Origin: Nonomuraea dietziae
Lineage (GTDB): Bacteria > Actinomycetota > Actinomycetes > Streptosporangiales > Streptosporangiaceae
Reading direction: 5' to 3'
DNA: 64,000 bases
NCBI RefSeq assembly: GCF_014195505.1
Contig: NZ_JACIBV010000001.1
Coordinates: 7,130,001-7,194,000, forward strand
Shown: piece by piece, positions 14,818 to 25,403 of the stretch
Position numbering within the stretch: position 1 is the stretch's first letter
Layout: the number at the start of each line of letters is the position of its first letter
Program-made: the position numbers and the translations under genes
The notes under the pieces: generated by a model
What the model was told of the DNA's origin: nothing
Seen by the model: only the letters and a program-made list of their open reading frames with translations
The model's database searches: none

Positions 14818-17800
14818 GTGCCCCCCAAACGTCCCGGTTTGATCATCCTTGCGACTGCTCTCATGGCCTCATCGCTGTTCGCCCCGGTCTCGGCGCACGC
14901 CGACGCCGTGGAGATCTATCCGACTCCTCAGCAGGTCACCACCCGCGACGACGGTTTCCCCCTCAGCCCGGTCGTCGGACTGGTCCGTACCACCCGTAGC
15001 GACCCTCAGGCCGAGGCCGTCGTACGGCAGGCGCTCCGAGCCGCAGGGGTGAAGCGCGTCAAGACGACCGACGGCGAGGACCCCAGGACCCCCGTCACCC
15101 TCTGGCTGGGCGGCGGCGCCGACAAGCTGGGCGTGGAGGGGTCGCAGGGCCTGCCCGCCGAGGGCTACGTGCTGGCCGCGGGCGAGGGTGTGGGCGGCAA
15201 GCACGTCGCCCTCGACGGCGTCGACGCCGACGGCACGTACTACGCCGCGCTCACCTTCGCCCAGCTGATCCGGCAGCGCCAGGGCAACGACAGGATCCCC
15301 GGCGTGGTCGTGCGCGACTGGCCCTCCATGGCCTACAGAGGCTCGATCGAGGGCTTCTACGGCACGCCGTGGTCGCATCAGGACAGGCTCGACCACCTGG
15401 ACTACCTCGGCGCGCACCGGATGAACACCTACCAGTACGCGCCCAAGGACGACCCCTTCCACAGGGACAGGTGGCGGGATCCGTACCCGCAGGACAAGCT
15501 GGCGCAGCTCGGTGAGCTGATCGGGCGCGCCAGGGCCAACAGGGTGGACTTCACGTTCGCGATCTCGCCAGGCCTGTCGATCTGCTACACCTCGGCCGAC
15601 GACGTGAACAAGCTGCTGGCCAAGTTCGAGGCGATCTACGCCCTCGGCGGCAGGTCGTTCAACGTCGCGCTCGACGACATCGACCCCGACCGGTGGAACT
15701 GCGAGGGCGACAGGGCGAAGTACGCGGCGAAGGGCCCAGGGTGGGCGCAGACCGACCTGCTCAACACCGTGCAGGACTGGGTGCGCGGCAAGGGTGACGT
15801 CTCGCCGCTGCAGACCGTGCCGACCGAGTACTACAACGCCACGGAGACGCCGTACAAGAAGGCGTTCAGGGACAACCTCGGCCCCGAGGTGATCGTCCAC
15901 TGGACCGGAAGGGGCGTGGTGCCGACGGCGATCCTCAAGAGGGACGCCGCCGAGGCCAAGGCGGTCTTCGGCCACAAGATCCTGGTCTGGGACAACTACC
16001 CGGTCAACGACTACGCCCCGGGCAGGCTCCTGATCGCCCCCTACACCGGGCGGGAGAACGGCCTGTCCGAGAGCCTCGTCGGCATCATCTCCAACCCGAT
16101 GAACCAGGCGGCCGTCAGCAAGATCTCGCTCTACTCCTTCGGCGAGTTCGGCTGGAACGACCACGCCTACGACGCCGAGCAGTCGTGGTTGAGAGCGCTG
16201 TCGGAGCGGGCGGGCGGCGACGAGGCGACCGTGCGGGCGCTGCGCGACTTCGCCGATCTCAACACCCTGGACGGCACGCTGCACCGCCGGCAGTCACCGG
16301 TCCTGGCCGAGGCGATCGCGAAGGGCGAGGGGCTGCGCGAGCTCGCCGAGAGGTACGCCAAGGCGCCGGACCTGATCGAGAGCGGCGTGCGTGACAGGGC
16401 CTTCGTCGAGGAGGCCAAGTCGTGGCTCGACGCGACCAGGTTGTGGACGAAGGCGCTGGTCAGGTCGCTGGACCTGCTCGAGAAGGTCCGCGCGGACGAC
16501 GGGGCGGGCGCGCTGGCGATCCGCGGCGAGATCACCCGGCTGGTCGCCGAGGCCAAGGCCATCAGGGACGTGCGGCAACCCCACTCCACCACCTCCCCCA
16601 AGATCGGCGACGGTGTCCTCGACAGGTTCGTCACCGACGCGCTCAAGACGTACGACGCGTGGATCGGGGCCGGCTCGGGTCGCGCCACCGCCTCCAGCAC
16701 GCTCGGCGTGTACTCCGGTCACGGGCCCGAGCTGATGACCGACGGCGATCTCGGCACCTTCTACTGGAGCCCCTCCTCTCCGCGCACGGGTGACGCGGTC
16801 ACGCTCGACCTGGGCGCGGTGAAGTCCATCGGCGACATCGCGGTGCTGATGGGCAAGTCCTCGAGCCCCAACGACTACATCCGCTCCGGTGTGCTGGAGC
16901 ACTCCCTCGACGGGCAGTCCTGGACGAGGCTGACCAGCGGCACCACCGCCGAGGTCCGGTTCAAGGCCCCTACGGGCACGCTCGCCCGCCACGTCCGCTA
17001 CCGCTCGGCGGGCGCGCAGGACAACTGGCTCGTCGTGCGCGAGTTCACCGTCGCCACGATGGACGACTCGGAGACCAGGTTGACGGCGAGCGGCACCCCC
17101 GCGGGCGCCCTTCAGGCCACGGTCGACGGCAACCTGGACAGCGTCTACACGGCCTCCGCCGTTCCGGCCGAGGGCGACGCGCTCCAGGTCGCGCTGTCAC
17201 GGCCGCGCCTGATCGACAAGGTCGTCGTCATCGGCACGGGAGCCGCCGAGGTGCAGGTCAGGACCGGCGGACAGTGGCAGGGGGTGGGCTCTCTCACGGG
17301 GCCCTACACCGAGCTGGACGTCACCGACACGACAGGCGACGCCGTACGGCTGGCGTGGACGGCAGGCGGCGCCAAGCCGCAGATCGCCGAGATCGTGCCG
17401 CGCTACGCCGACGTGCCCGCCGCCGAGCTCAGGATCACCCCCGGCACGCTGGTGGTCACGGCGGGTCAGCAGGCCACCGCCACGGTCGTGGTGAGCTCTC
17501 AGCTGGCCAGGCCGGTCACCGAGACGCTCAAGGTGGCCGCGCCCGAGGGCTGGACCGTGTCGCCCGCCCAGAAGGAGGTCACCGCGCCGCGGGGCGGCCA
17601 GGTGGCCGTCCCCTTCGAGATCACCCCACCGGCGGGCGCGGCGGGCCGTACCGAGAGGCTGTCGTTCGCCTTCGGCTCGGTCACGCAGGAACTCCAGGTG
17701 GAGGTCCACCGGCCGGTGGCGGCGGACAACCTCGCCAAGGGCAGGCCCGCCACCGCCTCCAGCGTGGAGGGCGGCACCGTCTTCGAGGCGGCCAAGGCCG

Positions 17801-18120
17801 TGGACGGCGACCCCGCCACCAGATGGTCGTCCAGGGCGGCCGACGGCGAGTGGATCCAGGTGGAGCTCGCCCAGTCCGTGGACGTGGGCAAGGTCGTGCT
17901 GCGCTGGGAGGCCGCCTACGGCTCGGCCTACCGGATCGAGGTGTCGGCCGACGGCGCCACCTGGACGCCCGCCGCCGAGGTGGGCGCGGGTAACGGCGGC
18001 GTCGACGAGGTGTGGATCGACTCGCCCAACAGCACCAGGTTCGTCCGCATGCAGGGCGTACGGCGGGCCACCCGTTACGGGTACTCGCTGTGGGAGGTGG
18101 AGGTCCACAGGGCCGCCTGA
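14818..18120 (+). CDS. Secreted GH84 beta-N-acetylglucosaminidase with discoidin-like domains
   Basis: 1,100 residues from GTG 14818, preferred because AGGAGG lies 6 bases upstream. An in-frame ATG at 14770 would fall at or before the predicted transcription start. The signal peptide is PPKRPGLIILATALMASSLFAPVSAHA. A GH20b-like N-terminal domain (EIYPTPQQVTTRDDGFPLS) precedes the GH84 barrel, with YRGSIEGFYGTPWSHQDR and the catalytic pair in NVALDDIDPDRW (Asp286-Asp287). Helical and F5/8 type C (discoidin) carbohydrate-binding segments follow, then an NEW3-like beta domain and a final F5/8 C module. It should release GlcNAc from glycans or muropeptides outside the cell. Confidence 0.9.
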   Translation: MPPKRPGLIILATALMASSLFAPVSAHADAVEIYPTPQQVTTRDDGFPLSPVVGLVRTTRSDPQAEAVVRQALRAAGVKRVKTTDGEDPRTPVTLWLGGGADKLGVEGSQGLPAEGYVLAAGEGVGGKHVALDGVDADGTYYAALTFAQLIRQRQGNDRIPGVVVRDWPSMAYRGSIEGFYGTPWSHQDRLDHLDYLGAHRMNTYQYAPKDDPFHRDRWRDPYPQDKLAQLGELIGRARANRVDFTFAISPGLSICYTSADDVNKLLAKFEAIYALGGRSFNVALDDIDPDRWNCEGDRAKYAAKGPGWAQTDLLNTVQDWVRGKGDVSPLQTVPTEYYNATETPYKKAFRDNLGPEVIVHWTGRGVVPTAILKRDAAEAKAVFGHKILVWDNYPVNDYAPGRLLIAPYTGRENGLSESLVGIISNPMNQAAVSKISLYSFGEFGWNDHAYDAEQSWLRALSERAGGDEATVRALRDFADLNTLDGTLHRRQSPVLAEAIAKGEGLRELAERYAKAPDLIESGVRDRAFVEEAKSWLDATRLWTKALVRSLDLLEKVRADDGAGALAIRGEITRLVAEAKAIRDVRQPHSTTSPKIGDGVLDRFVTDALKTYDAWIGAGSGRATASSTLGVYSGHGPELMTDGDLGTFYWSPSSPRTGDAVTLDLGAVKSIGDIAVLMGKSSSPNDYIRSGVLEHSLDGQSWTRLTSGTTAEVRFKAPTGTLARHVRYRSAGAQDNWLVVREFTVATMDDSETRLTASGTPAGALQATVDGNLDSVYTASAVPAEGDALQVALSRPRLIDKVVVIGTGAAEVQVRTGGQWQGVGSLTGPYTELDVTDTTGDAVRLAWTAGGAKPQIAEIVPRYADVPAAELRITPGTLVVTAGQQATATVVVSSQLARPVTETLKVAAPEGWTVSPAQKEVTAPRGGQVAVPFEITPPAGAAGRTERLSFAFGSVTQELQVEVHRPVAADNLAKGRPATASSVEGGTVFEAAKAVDGDPATRWSSRAADGEWIQVELAQSVDVGKVVLRWEAAYGSAYRIEVSADGATWTPAAEVGAGNGGVDEVWIDSPNSTRFVRMQGVRRATRYGYSLWEVEVHRAA

Positions 18121-18359
18121 TCGATGAGCGTCAGGACCTGCGTCGACCCCCCTCCGCGACGGTTCGTCCCTGGCCGGTATGGCCTGGGGCAGTCGTCCGG
18201 GAGGGGGCCGGCGCATGCGAAGGAAGCCCGAGGGTTTCGGGTGGATGCGGGGTGGTTTGCCGACTTGGGGCGGTCGGTTGGTGTTGCGCCGAGGCCCTGC
18301 TGGCAAGGCACTACAGCATGGGGAGCGAGAAGAGGGGGAATGTCCGACGGACCGGATCC
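18121..18359. other. Leader region between GH84 gene and MreB-like gene
   Basis: 239 bp with no supportable gene. A GAGAAGAGGGGGA Shine-Dalgarno-like run at 18326-18339 is followed by an out-of-frame ATG at 18341. The MreB-like frame offers ATG 18318 and ATG 18360. No convincing promoter was recognised. Confidence 0.4.
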
Positions 18360-19343
18360 ATGCTCACCTTCCTCGGCCGGGATCTGGCCATCGATCTCGG
18401 CACCGCGACCACGCTGATCCACGTCAGAGGACGCGGCATCATGGTCAACGAGCCCTCCGTGGTCGCGCTCGACACCAGGACGGGACGGATCGTCGCCTAC
18501 GGGTCGGAGGCGAGGCGGCCGCCCGCGGGGTCGGTGACCGTACGGCCGGTCAGGAACGGGGTGATCGTCGAGCCCGACATCGCGCGCCGCATGCTTCGAT
18601 ATTTCGTGAGAAAGGTGCACGGACATCCGTTCGCCAGGCCACGGATGACCATCGCGGTCCCCGGAGGGATCACCTCCATCGAGCGGAAGGTCGCGTGGGA
18701 GGCGGCCTACGAGGCAGAGGCCCGCAGGATCACCTTCATGGAGAACACCCTGGCCGCCGCCTTCGGCGCTGGACTGGGCACCGGCGACCCCATCGCCGCC
18801 ATGGTCGTGGACATCGGCGGAGGCACCACGGACGTCGCGGCCGTCTCGCTGGGCGCCGTCGTGGCGGGCGTCTCCAGGCGGGCCGGTGGCGAGGAGATGG
18901 ACCAGGCGATCAAGGCCGCGGTCCGCCGCCTCTACGACCTCGAGATCGACGACAGGACCGCCGAGACGCTGAAGAAGGAGATCGGCGGGGCGGGGGCGCC
19001 GCCGAAGCACCGCGGCCTGCGGGTGAGCGGGATCGATCCCGACACCGGCAGGACGGGATATGCCACGATCTCGGCCGTGCACGTCCACGAGGCGATCGAC
19101 CCGACGGTCAGGACGATCATCGACGCGGTGCGCAGGGTGCTCGAGTCGTGCTCGCCCGAGATCGCCACCGATGTGGCGCGCCGGGGGCTGTTCCTCGCGG
19201 GAGGGGGAGCGCTGCTGAGCGGCCTGCCCGCGCGGCTCGGCGCCGAGCTCGGCATCCCCGTGTCACGGGTGGAAAGGCCCGAGCACTCGGTGGCCCTCGG
19301 CCTGAGCATGTGGTCGGCCGCCTCCCGAGCCCTCAAGGCCTGA
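18360..19343 (+). CDS. MreB/Mbl-like actin family protein (orphan paralogue)
   Basis: 327 residues from ATG 18360 (ATG 18318 in frame is an alternative). GRDLAIDLGTATTLIHVRGRG is phosphate 1, VVDIGGGTTDVAAVSLGAVV is phosphate 2, and LAGGGALLSGLPARL is the adenosine-binding motif. NEPSVVALD and ENTLAAAFGAGL are further MreB signatures. It lacks mreC, mreD or pbp2 neighbours, so it is an orphan like the MreB-like proteins of sporulating actinomycetes. It would assemble membrane-associated filaments guiding wall or spore-wall synthesis. It is convergent with the ferritin gene across a terminator hairpin. Confidence 0.9.
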   Translation: MLTFLGRDLAIDLGTATTLIHVRGRGIMVNEPSVVALDTRTGRIVAYGSEARRPPAGSVTVRPVRNGVIVEPDIARRMLRYFVRKVHGHPFARPRMTIAVPGGITSIERKVAWEAAYEAEARRITFMENTLAAAFGAGLGTGDPIAAMVVDIGGGTTDVAAVSLGAVVAGVSRRAGGEEMDQAIKAAVRRLYDLEIDDRTAETLKKEIGGAGAPPKHRGLRVSGIDPDTGRTGYATISAVHVHEAIDPTVRTIIDAVRRVLESCSPEIATDVARRGLFLAGGGALLSGLPARLGAELGIPVSRVERPEHSVALGLSMWSAASRALKA

Positions 19344-19353
19344 GCCACCAGAG

Positions 19354-19387
19354 CCAGGGGCGGCGGATCGTGTGCCCCCGCCCCTGG
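19354..19387. terminator. Bidirectional terminator hairpin
   Basis: CCAGGGGCGG (19354-19363) and CCGCCCCTGG (19378-19387) form a perfect 10-bp stem with a 14-nt loop, lying in the 52-bp gap between two convergent genes. No T-tract, as is usual in actinobacteria. Confidence 0.75.
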
Positions 19388-19395
19388 TCGCGTCG

Positions 19396-19929
19396 TCAGC
19401 CGGGGACGCGCTCCAGCAGGCTCTTCATGTCGTCCGCGTGCTCCTCCTCCTTCGCCAGCAGCTCCTCGAAGATCCTTCGCGTCGTCACGTCCTTGTCGCC
19501 GAGCCACTGGATGATCTCGGTGTAGGCGGCGACCGCGATGCGCTCGGCGACCAGGTCTTCCTTGATCATTTCGGAGAGTCCGAGACTGGCGTCGTACTGC
19601 GAGTGCGAGCGCGAGGTCAGCGTGTCGGGGTTGAAGTCGGGGTCTCCGCCCAGTTGGACGATCCTGGCGGCGAGCTTGTCGGCGTGCTCCTGCTCCTCCG
19701 CCGAATGCTCCAGGAACTCCGACGCCACCGACTCGGCATTGATGCCGCTGGCGGTGTAGTAATGGCGCTTGTATCGCAGCACGCAGACGATCTCCGTCGC
19801 CAGCGCCTCGTTGCAGACCTGGATCACGCGCTCCAGGTCGGCGCCGTACGCGTCGGTGATCGGGCCCTTGCCGATCTCGGCCCTGGCGCGCTCGCGGATG
19901 GTCTTGATATCGGTCAGGAACTCAGCCAT
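19396..19929 (-). CDS. Bacterioferritin-like ferritin-family protein
   Basis: 177 residues from ATG 19929. It is a four-helix ferritin fold with diiron ligands in VCNEALATEIVCVLRYKRHY (helix A), FLEHSAEEQEHADKLAARI (ExxH, helix B), IKEDLVAERIAVAAYTEII (helix C) and ELLAKEEEHADDMKSLL (ExxH, helix D). It belongs to the Bfr/Dps-like superfamily and probably stores or oxidises iron in the cytoplasm. The heme-binding methionine of classical Bfr is not obvious. It is encoded alone, convergent with the MreB-like gene. Confidence 0.88.
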   Translation of the reverse strand: MAEFLTDIKTIRERARAEIGKGPITDAYGADLERVIQVCNEALATEIVCVLRYKRHYYTASGINAESVASEFLEHSAEEQEHADKLAARIVQLGGDPDFNPDTLTSRSHSQYDASLGLSEMIKEDLVAERIAVAAYTEIIQWLGDKDVTTRRIFEELLAKEEEHADDMKSLLERVPG

Positions 19930-20012
19930 GGCCCGCATATGCCCAGGAGCCGGTCCGTAACGCACCGGACGCCGCAAAGGATGACCCTGCACTTCCTCTC
20001 CAGGCTCGGAAC

Positions 20013-21248
20013 CTACGGATAGAGCCTGAGCAGGTCCTCCTCGCTCTCGCGGCGGACGATCACCCTGGCCGAGCCGTCGGCGACCGCCACGACGGGGGGC
20101 CGTGGCACGTGGTTGTAGTTGCCTGCCATCGACCGCTGGTAGGCGCCGGACACCGGTACGGCCAGCAGATCGCCAGGGCGCAGGTCGGAGGGGAGCGGGA
20201 GGTCCCTGACCAGCACGTCGCCGCTCTCGCAGTGCTTGCCCACGACGGTCACCTCGCTGAGCGGCGCGTCGGAGCGGCGGTTGGCCAGGGCGGCGGTGTA
20301 GGCGGCGCCGTACATGCCGGGTCGCGGGTTGTCGCTCATGCCGCCGTCGACGCTGACGTAGCGCCCCTTGACGGTGCCGACCTCGTAGAGCGCGACCGTG
20401 GAGGGCCCCGCGATGGACCTGCCGGGCTCGACCGCCAGGCGCAGCCCCTCGGTCTCCTTCCTGAGGACGGCCAGCAGCTCGGCGGGCGTGGGCGGGGCAG
20501 GCTCGCCGGGGGTGTAGGCGACGCCGAGGCCGCCGCCCAGGTCGAGCCTGGTGACCCCGGTCGAGGCGGCGAACTCCGCCATCCTGGCCGCGGCCAGGCC
20601 GAAGGCCTCCAGCTCGACGATCTGCGAGCCGATGTGGGAGTGCAGGCCGTACAGCTCGAGCGAGGGCTCGGCGGCGACCCTCGCCACCGCGCGGTCGGCC
20701 AGCCCCGCGGCCAGCGAGAATCCGAACTTGGAGTCCTCGCCGCCGGTGGCGATCGCGGCGTGGGTGCGGGGATCGACGCCGGGCGTGACCCTGATCATCA
20801 CCCGCTGCCTGACGCCCAGCTCGGCGGCGACGGCCGCGAGCCTGTCGATCTCGGTGAAGGAGTCGACGACGACGCAGCCGATGCCCCACTCCACGGCGCG
20901 GCGCAGCTCGGCGGGCGACTTGTTGTTGCCGTGGAAGACCACCCGTTCGGGCGGCATGCCGCCCGCCCTCGCCACGGTCATCTCGCCGCCCGTGCACACG
21001 TCGAGCGACAGGCCGAGCTCGTCCAGCCAGCGCACCACCTCGGGGCAGAGGAAGGCCTTGCCTCCGTAGTGGACGTCACCGTCGGGCAGCGCGTCGAGCC
21101 ACGCCTGGGCCCGGGCCCTGAAGTCGGCCTCGTCGAGCAGGTAGGCGGGCGTGCCGTACACCTCGGCCAGCTCGACCGCGCCGACGCCGCCGAGGTGGAG
21201 TTGCCCGCCGGTCCACGCGGTGGTCTGGGGCCATATGTCCAAGCTCAT
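20013..21248 (-). CDS. lysA: Diaminopimelate decarboxylase family protein
   Basis: 411 residues from ATG 21248. It is a fold III PLP enzyme: HYGGKAFLCPEVVRW carries the Schiff-base lysine, followed by FHGNNKSPAELRRAVEWG, the glycine-rich LHSHIGSQI and phosphate-binding EPGRSIAGPS. In the second barrel come GGMSDNPRPGMYGA and the dimer-contributed catalytic cysteine in KHCESGDVL. It decarboxylates meso-diaminopimelate to lysine; related actinobacterial copies can serve other ornithine/diamino-acid substrates. The frame is open upstream to 21380 but that part is not LysA-like. It is divergent from the amino-acid ABC operon. Confidence 0.88.
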   Translation of the reverse strand: MSLDIWPQTTAWTGGQLHLGGVGAVELAEVYGTPAYLLDEADFRARAQAWLDALPDGDVHYGGKAFLCPEVVRWLDELGLSLDVCTGGEMTVARAGGMPPERVVFHGNNKSPAELRRAVEWGIGCVVVDSFTEIDRLAAVAAELGVRQRVMIRVTPGVDPRTHAAIATGGEDSKFGFSLAAGLADRAVARVAAEPSLELYGLHSHIGSQIVELEAFGLAAARMAEFAASTGVTRLDLGGGLGVAYTPGEPAPPTPAELLAVLRKETEGLRLAVEPGRSIAGPSTVALYEVGTVKGRYVSVDGGMSDNPRPGMYGAAYTAALANRRSDAPLSEVTVVGKHCESGDVLVRDLPLPSDLRPGDLLAVPVSGAYQRSMAGNYNHVPRPPVVAVADGSARVIVRRESEEDLLRLYP

Positions 21249-21368
21249 GACGTGCGAGCGTAGGCAGAGGCGATGCCTATGAGGGTCGAGCCTCGAAGAT
21301 TTCGTGGCTGAGGGCCGCATGCCTTCACGGGCCTTGGTGGCGCGCGGCCCGCTCACCACCATGGGCCC

Positions 21369-22235
21369 ATGCGGAAACACCTGGTCATCGCCCTGGCGGC
21401 GGTCTGCGCACTGAGCGTGGGATGCGGGAGATCAACCTCGGGTACGGCTGCGCCCACACCCTCCTCCTCAACCGGCAAGAGCGCCAAGGAGCTCGTACCC
21501 GAGGCGGTCAGGAAGTCGGGCGAACTGCGGATGGCCACCTCGGAGGGCTATCCGCCGATGGAGATGTACAAGCCGGGCACCCAGGAGATGACCGGTGTCG
21601 ACGCCGACCTGGCTGTCGCGATCGGCGCGAAGCTCGGGCTGAGGACGCGCATCGTCAACGCCTCCTTCGACGGCCTGATCCCGGGGCTGCAGGGCGGCAG
21701 GTGGGACATCGCCATGGCCGCGCTGAGCGACCTGGAGCAGCGGCGCAAGGCCGTCGACTTCGTCGACTACTTCAACGCGGGCGGCGCGATCATGGTCGCC
21801 AAGGGCAACCCCGAAGGGATCAGGACCCTCGCAGACCTGTGCGGCAAGAAGGTCGTGCTGGCCAAGGGCAGCTCCAACCTCGAGATCGGCAAGCGGCAGA
21901 ACGACAAGTGCGCCCAGAAGATGGAGATCATGCAGAGCGAGGACGCCCCGACGGGCCTGCTCAGCATCGACTCGGGACGCACGGTGGCCACGATCGTCGA
22001 CTCGCCCGTGGCCCACATGTACGCCAAGGAGACCGGCAAGTACGAGGTCCTGCCCGAGCAGTACGACGCGGGCCCCTGGGGCATCGCCGTGGACAAGAGG
22101 CAGACGGGCCTGCGCGACGCCATCGCCATGGCGCTGCAGGAGCTCATCGACAACGGTGAGTACGGGAAGATCCTGGCGAAGTACGGCACGACGCCGAACG
22201 CCGTCGCCAAGGTCACGATCAACACCGGCGCATGA
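21369..22235 (+). CDS. Amino-acid ABC transporter substrate-binding lipoprotein
   Basis: 288 residues. Lipobox LSVGC lies near residue 19 after MRKHLVIALAAVCA, so it is a membrane-anchored lipoprotein. The family-3 solute-binding fold is visible: GELRMATSEGYPPMEMYKPG, VDADLAVAIGAKLG, GLQGGRWDIAMAALSDLEQRRKAVDFVDYF, and LCGKKVVLAKGSSNLE in the second lobe. It captures polar or acidic amino acids for the following permease and ATPase. TGA 22233-22235 overlaps ATG 22232 of the permease frame. Linkage to a D-aminoacylase suggests N-acyl- or D-amino acids as possible cargo. Confidence 0.9.
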   Translation: MRKHLVIALAAVCALSVGCGRSTSGTAAPTPSSSTGKSAKELVPEAVRKSGELRMATSEGYPPMEMYKPGTQEMTGVDADLAVAIGAKLGLRTRIVNASFDGLIPGLQGGRWDIAMAALSDLEQRRKAVDFVDYFNAGGAIMVAKGNPEGIRTLADLCGKKVVLAKGSSNLEIGKRQNDKCAQKMEIMQSEDAPTGLLSIDSGRTVATIVDSPVAHMYAKETGKYEVLPEQYDAGPWGIAVDKRQTGLRDAIAMALQELIDNGEYGKILAKYGTTPNAVAKVTINTGA

Positions 22236-22280
22236 TGGAGCTCCCGATCGAGGCGGTGAAACCGTCCAGGGCCTGGGCGG

Positions 22281-23052
22281 GTGGTCGCGGCGGCGGTGGC
22301 GGCGCTCGTCATGGTCTGGCTGGCCTACACGATCATCGTCAACCCCAACCTGCACTGGGATGTGATCGTCGGCTTCCTGCTCGACGGCCGCATCCTCGGC
22401 GGCCTGTGGATCACGATCGCGCTCACCGCGCTGTCCATGGTGATCGGGGTCGCGCTCGGCGTGACGGCCGCGGTCATGCAGCTGTCGGACAGCCCGGTGC
22501 TGCGCGGCGCCGCAGGGCTCTACACCTGGTTCTTCCGCGGCACGCCGCTGCTGGTCCAGCTCATCTTCTGGTTCAACATCGGCCTGGTCTTCCCCGAGAT
22601 CGGGATCGGCATCCCGTTCGGCGGCCCGATGTTCCTGCAGTGGCCCGCCAACGAGCTGATCACGCCGTTCACCGCGGCGCTGCTCGGGCTGACCATCAAC
22701 GAGGGCGCCTACATGGCCGAGATCGTGCGGGCGGGCATCAGGTCCGTCGATCCGGGACAGCGGGAGGCGGCCGAGTCGCTGGGCATGAGGCACCGGCAGA
22801 TCCTGCGCAGGATCGTGCTGCCGCAGGCGATGCGCGTGATCATCCCACCCACCGGCAACCAGTTCATCTCGATGCTGAAGACCACCTCGATGGTCTCGGT
22901 CATCTCGGGCGCCGAGCTGCTGACCGTCTCGCAACGCATCTACCTGGACAACTTCGAGGTCATCGCGCTGCTGGTGGTCGCCTCCACCTGGTACCTGCTG
23001 CTCACCAGCGTGGCCACGGTCGGCCAGCGCTTCCTGGAGAGGCGGTTCAGCC

Positions 23053-23063
<11 letters not shown>
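22281..23063 (+). CDS. Amino-acid ABC transporter permease (N-terminus in another frame)
   Basis: 260 residues from GTG 22281. It has five to six membrane helices, from VAAAVAALVMVWLAYTIIV to EVIALLVVASTWYLLLTSV. The HEAT/BPD signature is GRILGGLWITIALTALSMVIG, and the EAA loop is REAAESLGMRHRQILRRIVLPQAMRV. The natural start is probably ATG 22232, whose frame reads MMELPIEAVKPSRAWA and overlaps the binding-protein stop. One extra G in the GGG run near 22279-22281 breaks it from the rest: removing it gives SRAWAVVAAAVAALV continuously. So this is either a sequence error or a real frameshift rescued by internal initiation. Confidence 0.85.
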
Positions 23064-23813
<750 letters not shown>

Positions 23814-23817
<4 letters not shown>

Positions 23818-25403
23818 ACCTCGAGTTGCTGATCCGCGGGGCGCTCGTCGCCGACGGGACCGGCGCCCCCCTGTGCCCCGCCGACGTCGGCGTCGCGGCC
23901 GGTCGCGTCGTCCTGTTCCCCCGCGACCCCGCGGTCGCCCAGGAGCGGGGCGCGGCCAGGGTGATCGAGGCCGAAGGGCTCGTGGTGACCCCCGGCTTCA
24001 TCGACGTGCACACCCACTCCGACGCCGTGACCCTGCTCGGCGAGCGGGGCAGGCAGCTGGCCGCCGCCCCCGTGCGGATGGGCGTCACCACAGAGATCTG
24101 CGGCAACTGCGGGTCCAGCCTCTTTCCCGCCCTGCCCGGGCGCGTTCCCGCCCTGCGCAGGTCCAGCAGGGCAGGCTTCGGCGGCGACATCCCGATCTTC
24201 CAGGAGTACGGGGCGTTCGTGGAGGCGCACCGGCAGGCCCCGCGATCGAACCATCTCACCTCGCTCGTCGGGCACGGCACCCTCAGAGCGGGCGTGATGG
24301 GCTACGAGGACCGCCCCGCCACCGCCCGCGAGCTCGAGACCATGTGCGCCCTGCTCGACGAGGCGCTGGCGGCGGGCGCGGCGGGCCTGTCCACCGGCCT
24401 CATCTACACCCCCGGCACCTACGGCGACACCGCCGAGGTCGTCGCGCTGGCCAGGGTGGCCGCACGGTACGGCAGGCCGTACGTCACGCACCTGCGGGAC
24501 GAGATGTCGCGCGTCGAGGAGGCGCTGGAGGAGGCGGTCGAGATCGCCAGGGCGAGCGGCGCCGCGCTCCACGTCAGCCACCACAAGACCGCCGGCAGGC
24601 ACGGCTGGGGCAGGACAGAGCGGACCCTGCCGCGCATCGCGGCGCTGCGCGAGCAGGGCCTCGACATCACCTGCGACGTCTACCCCTACACCGAGGGCAG
24701 CACCTCCCTGTCGGCGATGTTCCCCCCGTGGGCCAACGACGGCGGCACCGAGGCGCTGCTCGAGAGGCTGCGCGACAGAGCCGAGCGGGAGCGGATGCGC
24801 AGGGCCATCGCCGAGGGCGTGCCCGGCTGGGAGAACACCGTCGGCAACGGCGGATGGGACCGCATCTCGGTGGCGGGCGCCACCGGCCACCCCGAGGTGG
24901 AGGGCCGCACGATCGCCGAGCTAGGCGGCGACCCCTTCGACGCCGCCGCCGAGCTGCTGCTCGCCGAGCAGGGCGAGGTGACGATCATCAGTCACTCGAT
25001 GCGCGAGGACGACGTCGTGCGCGTCCTCGCCAGCGAGTTCGCCATGATCGGCTCGGACGGCGTGCCCAAGCCCGGCCGTCCTCACCCTCGTCTGGCCGGC
25101 GCCTTCCCGAGGGTTCTCGGCCGCTACTCCCGCGACCAGGCCCTGTTCCCCCTGGAGACGGCCGTGCACAAGATGACCGGCATGGCGGCCGAGCGCTTCG
25201 GCCTCGACGGCAGGGGAGTGGTGCGCGACGGCGCCCACGCCGACCTGGTGCTCCTCGACCCCAGCACCGTGGCCGACGGCGCCACCTACACCGACCCGCT
25301 GCTGCCGCCCACCGGCCTGACCGCGGTCGTCGTCGCGGGCGAGGTGGCCGTCGAGGACGGCACGCTCACCGCCAGGCGGCCAGGAAGGATCCTCGCCCTG
25401 TGA
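23814..25403 (+). CDS. N-acyl-D-amino-acid deacylase (D-aminoacylase) family amidohydrolase
   Basis: 529 residues from GTG 23814 (4-bp overlap with the ATPase gene). The amidohydrolase metal motif is VVTPGFIDVHTHSDAVTLL. GVTTEICGNCGSSLFPAL carries the cysteine-containing loop typical of D-aminoacylases and N-acyl-D-glutamate deacylases. ALHVSHHKTAGRHGW gives further metal ligands, and EFAMIGSDGVPKPGRPHPRLAGAFPRVLGRY is the family's C-terminal signature. It hydrolyses N-acyl-D-amino acids to free D-amino acids. Co-transcription with an importer suggests uptake followed by deacylation. Confidence 0.92.
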
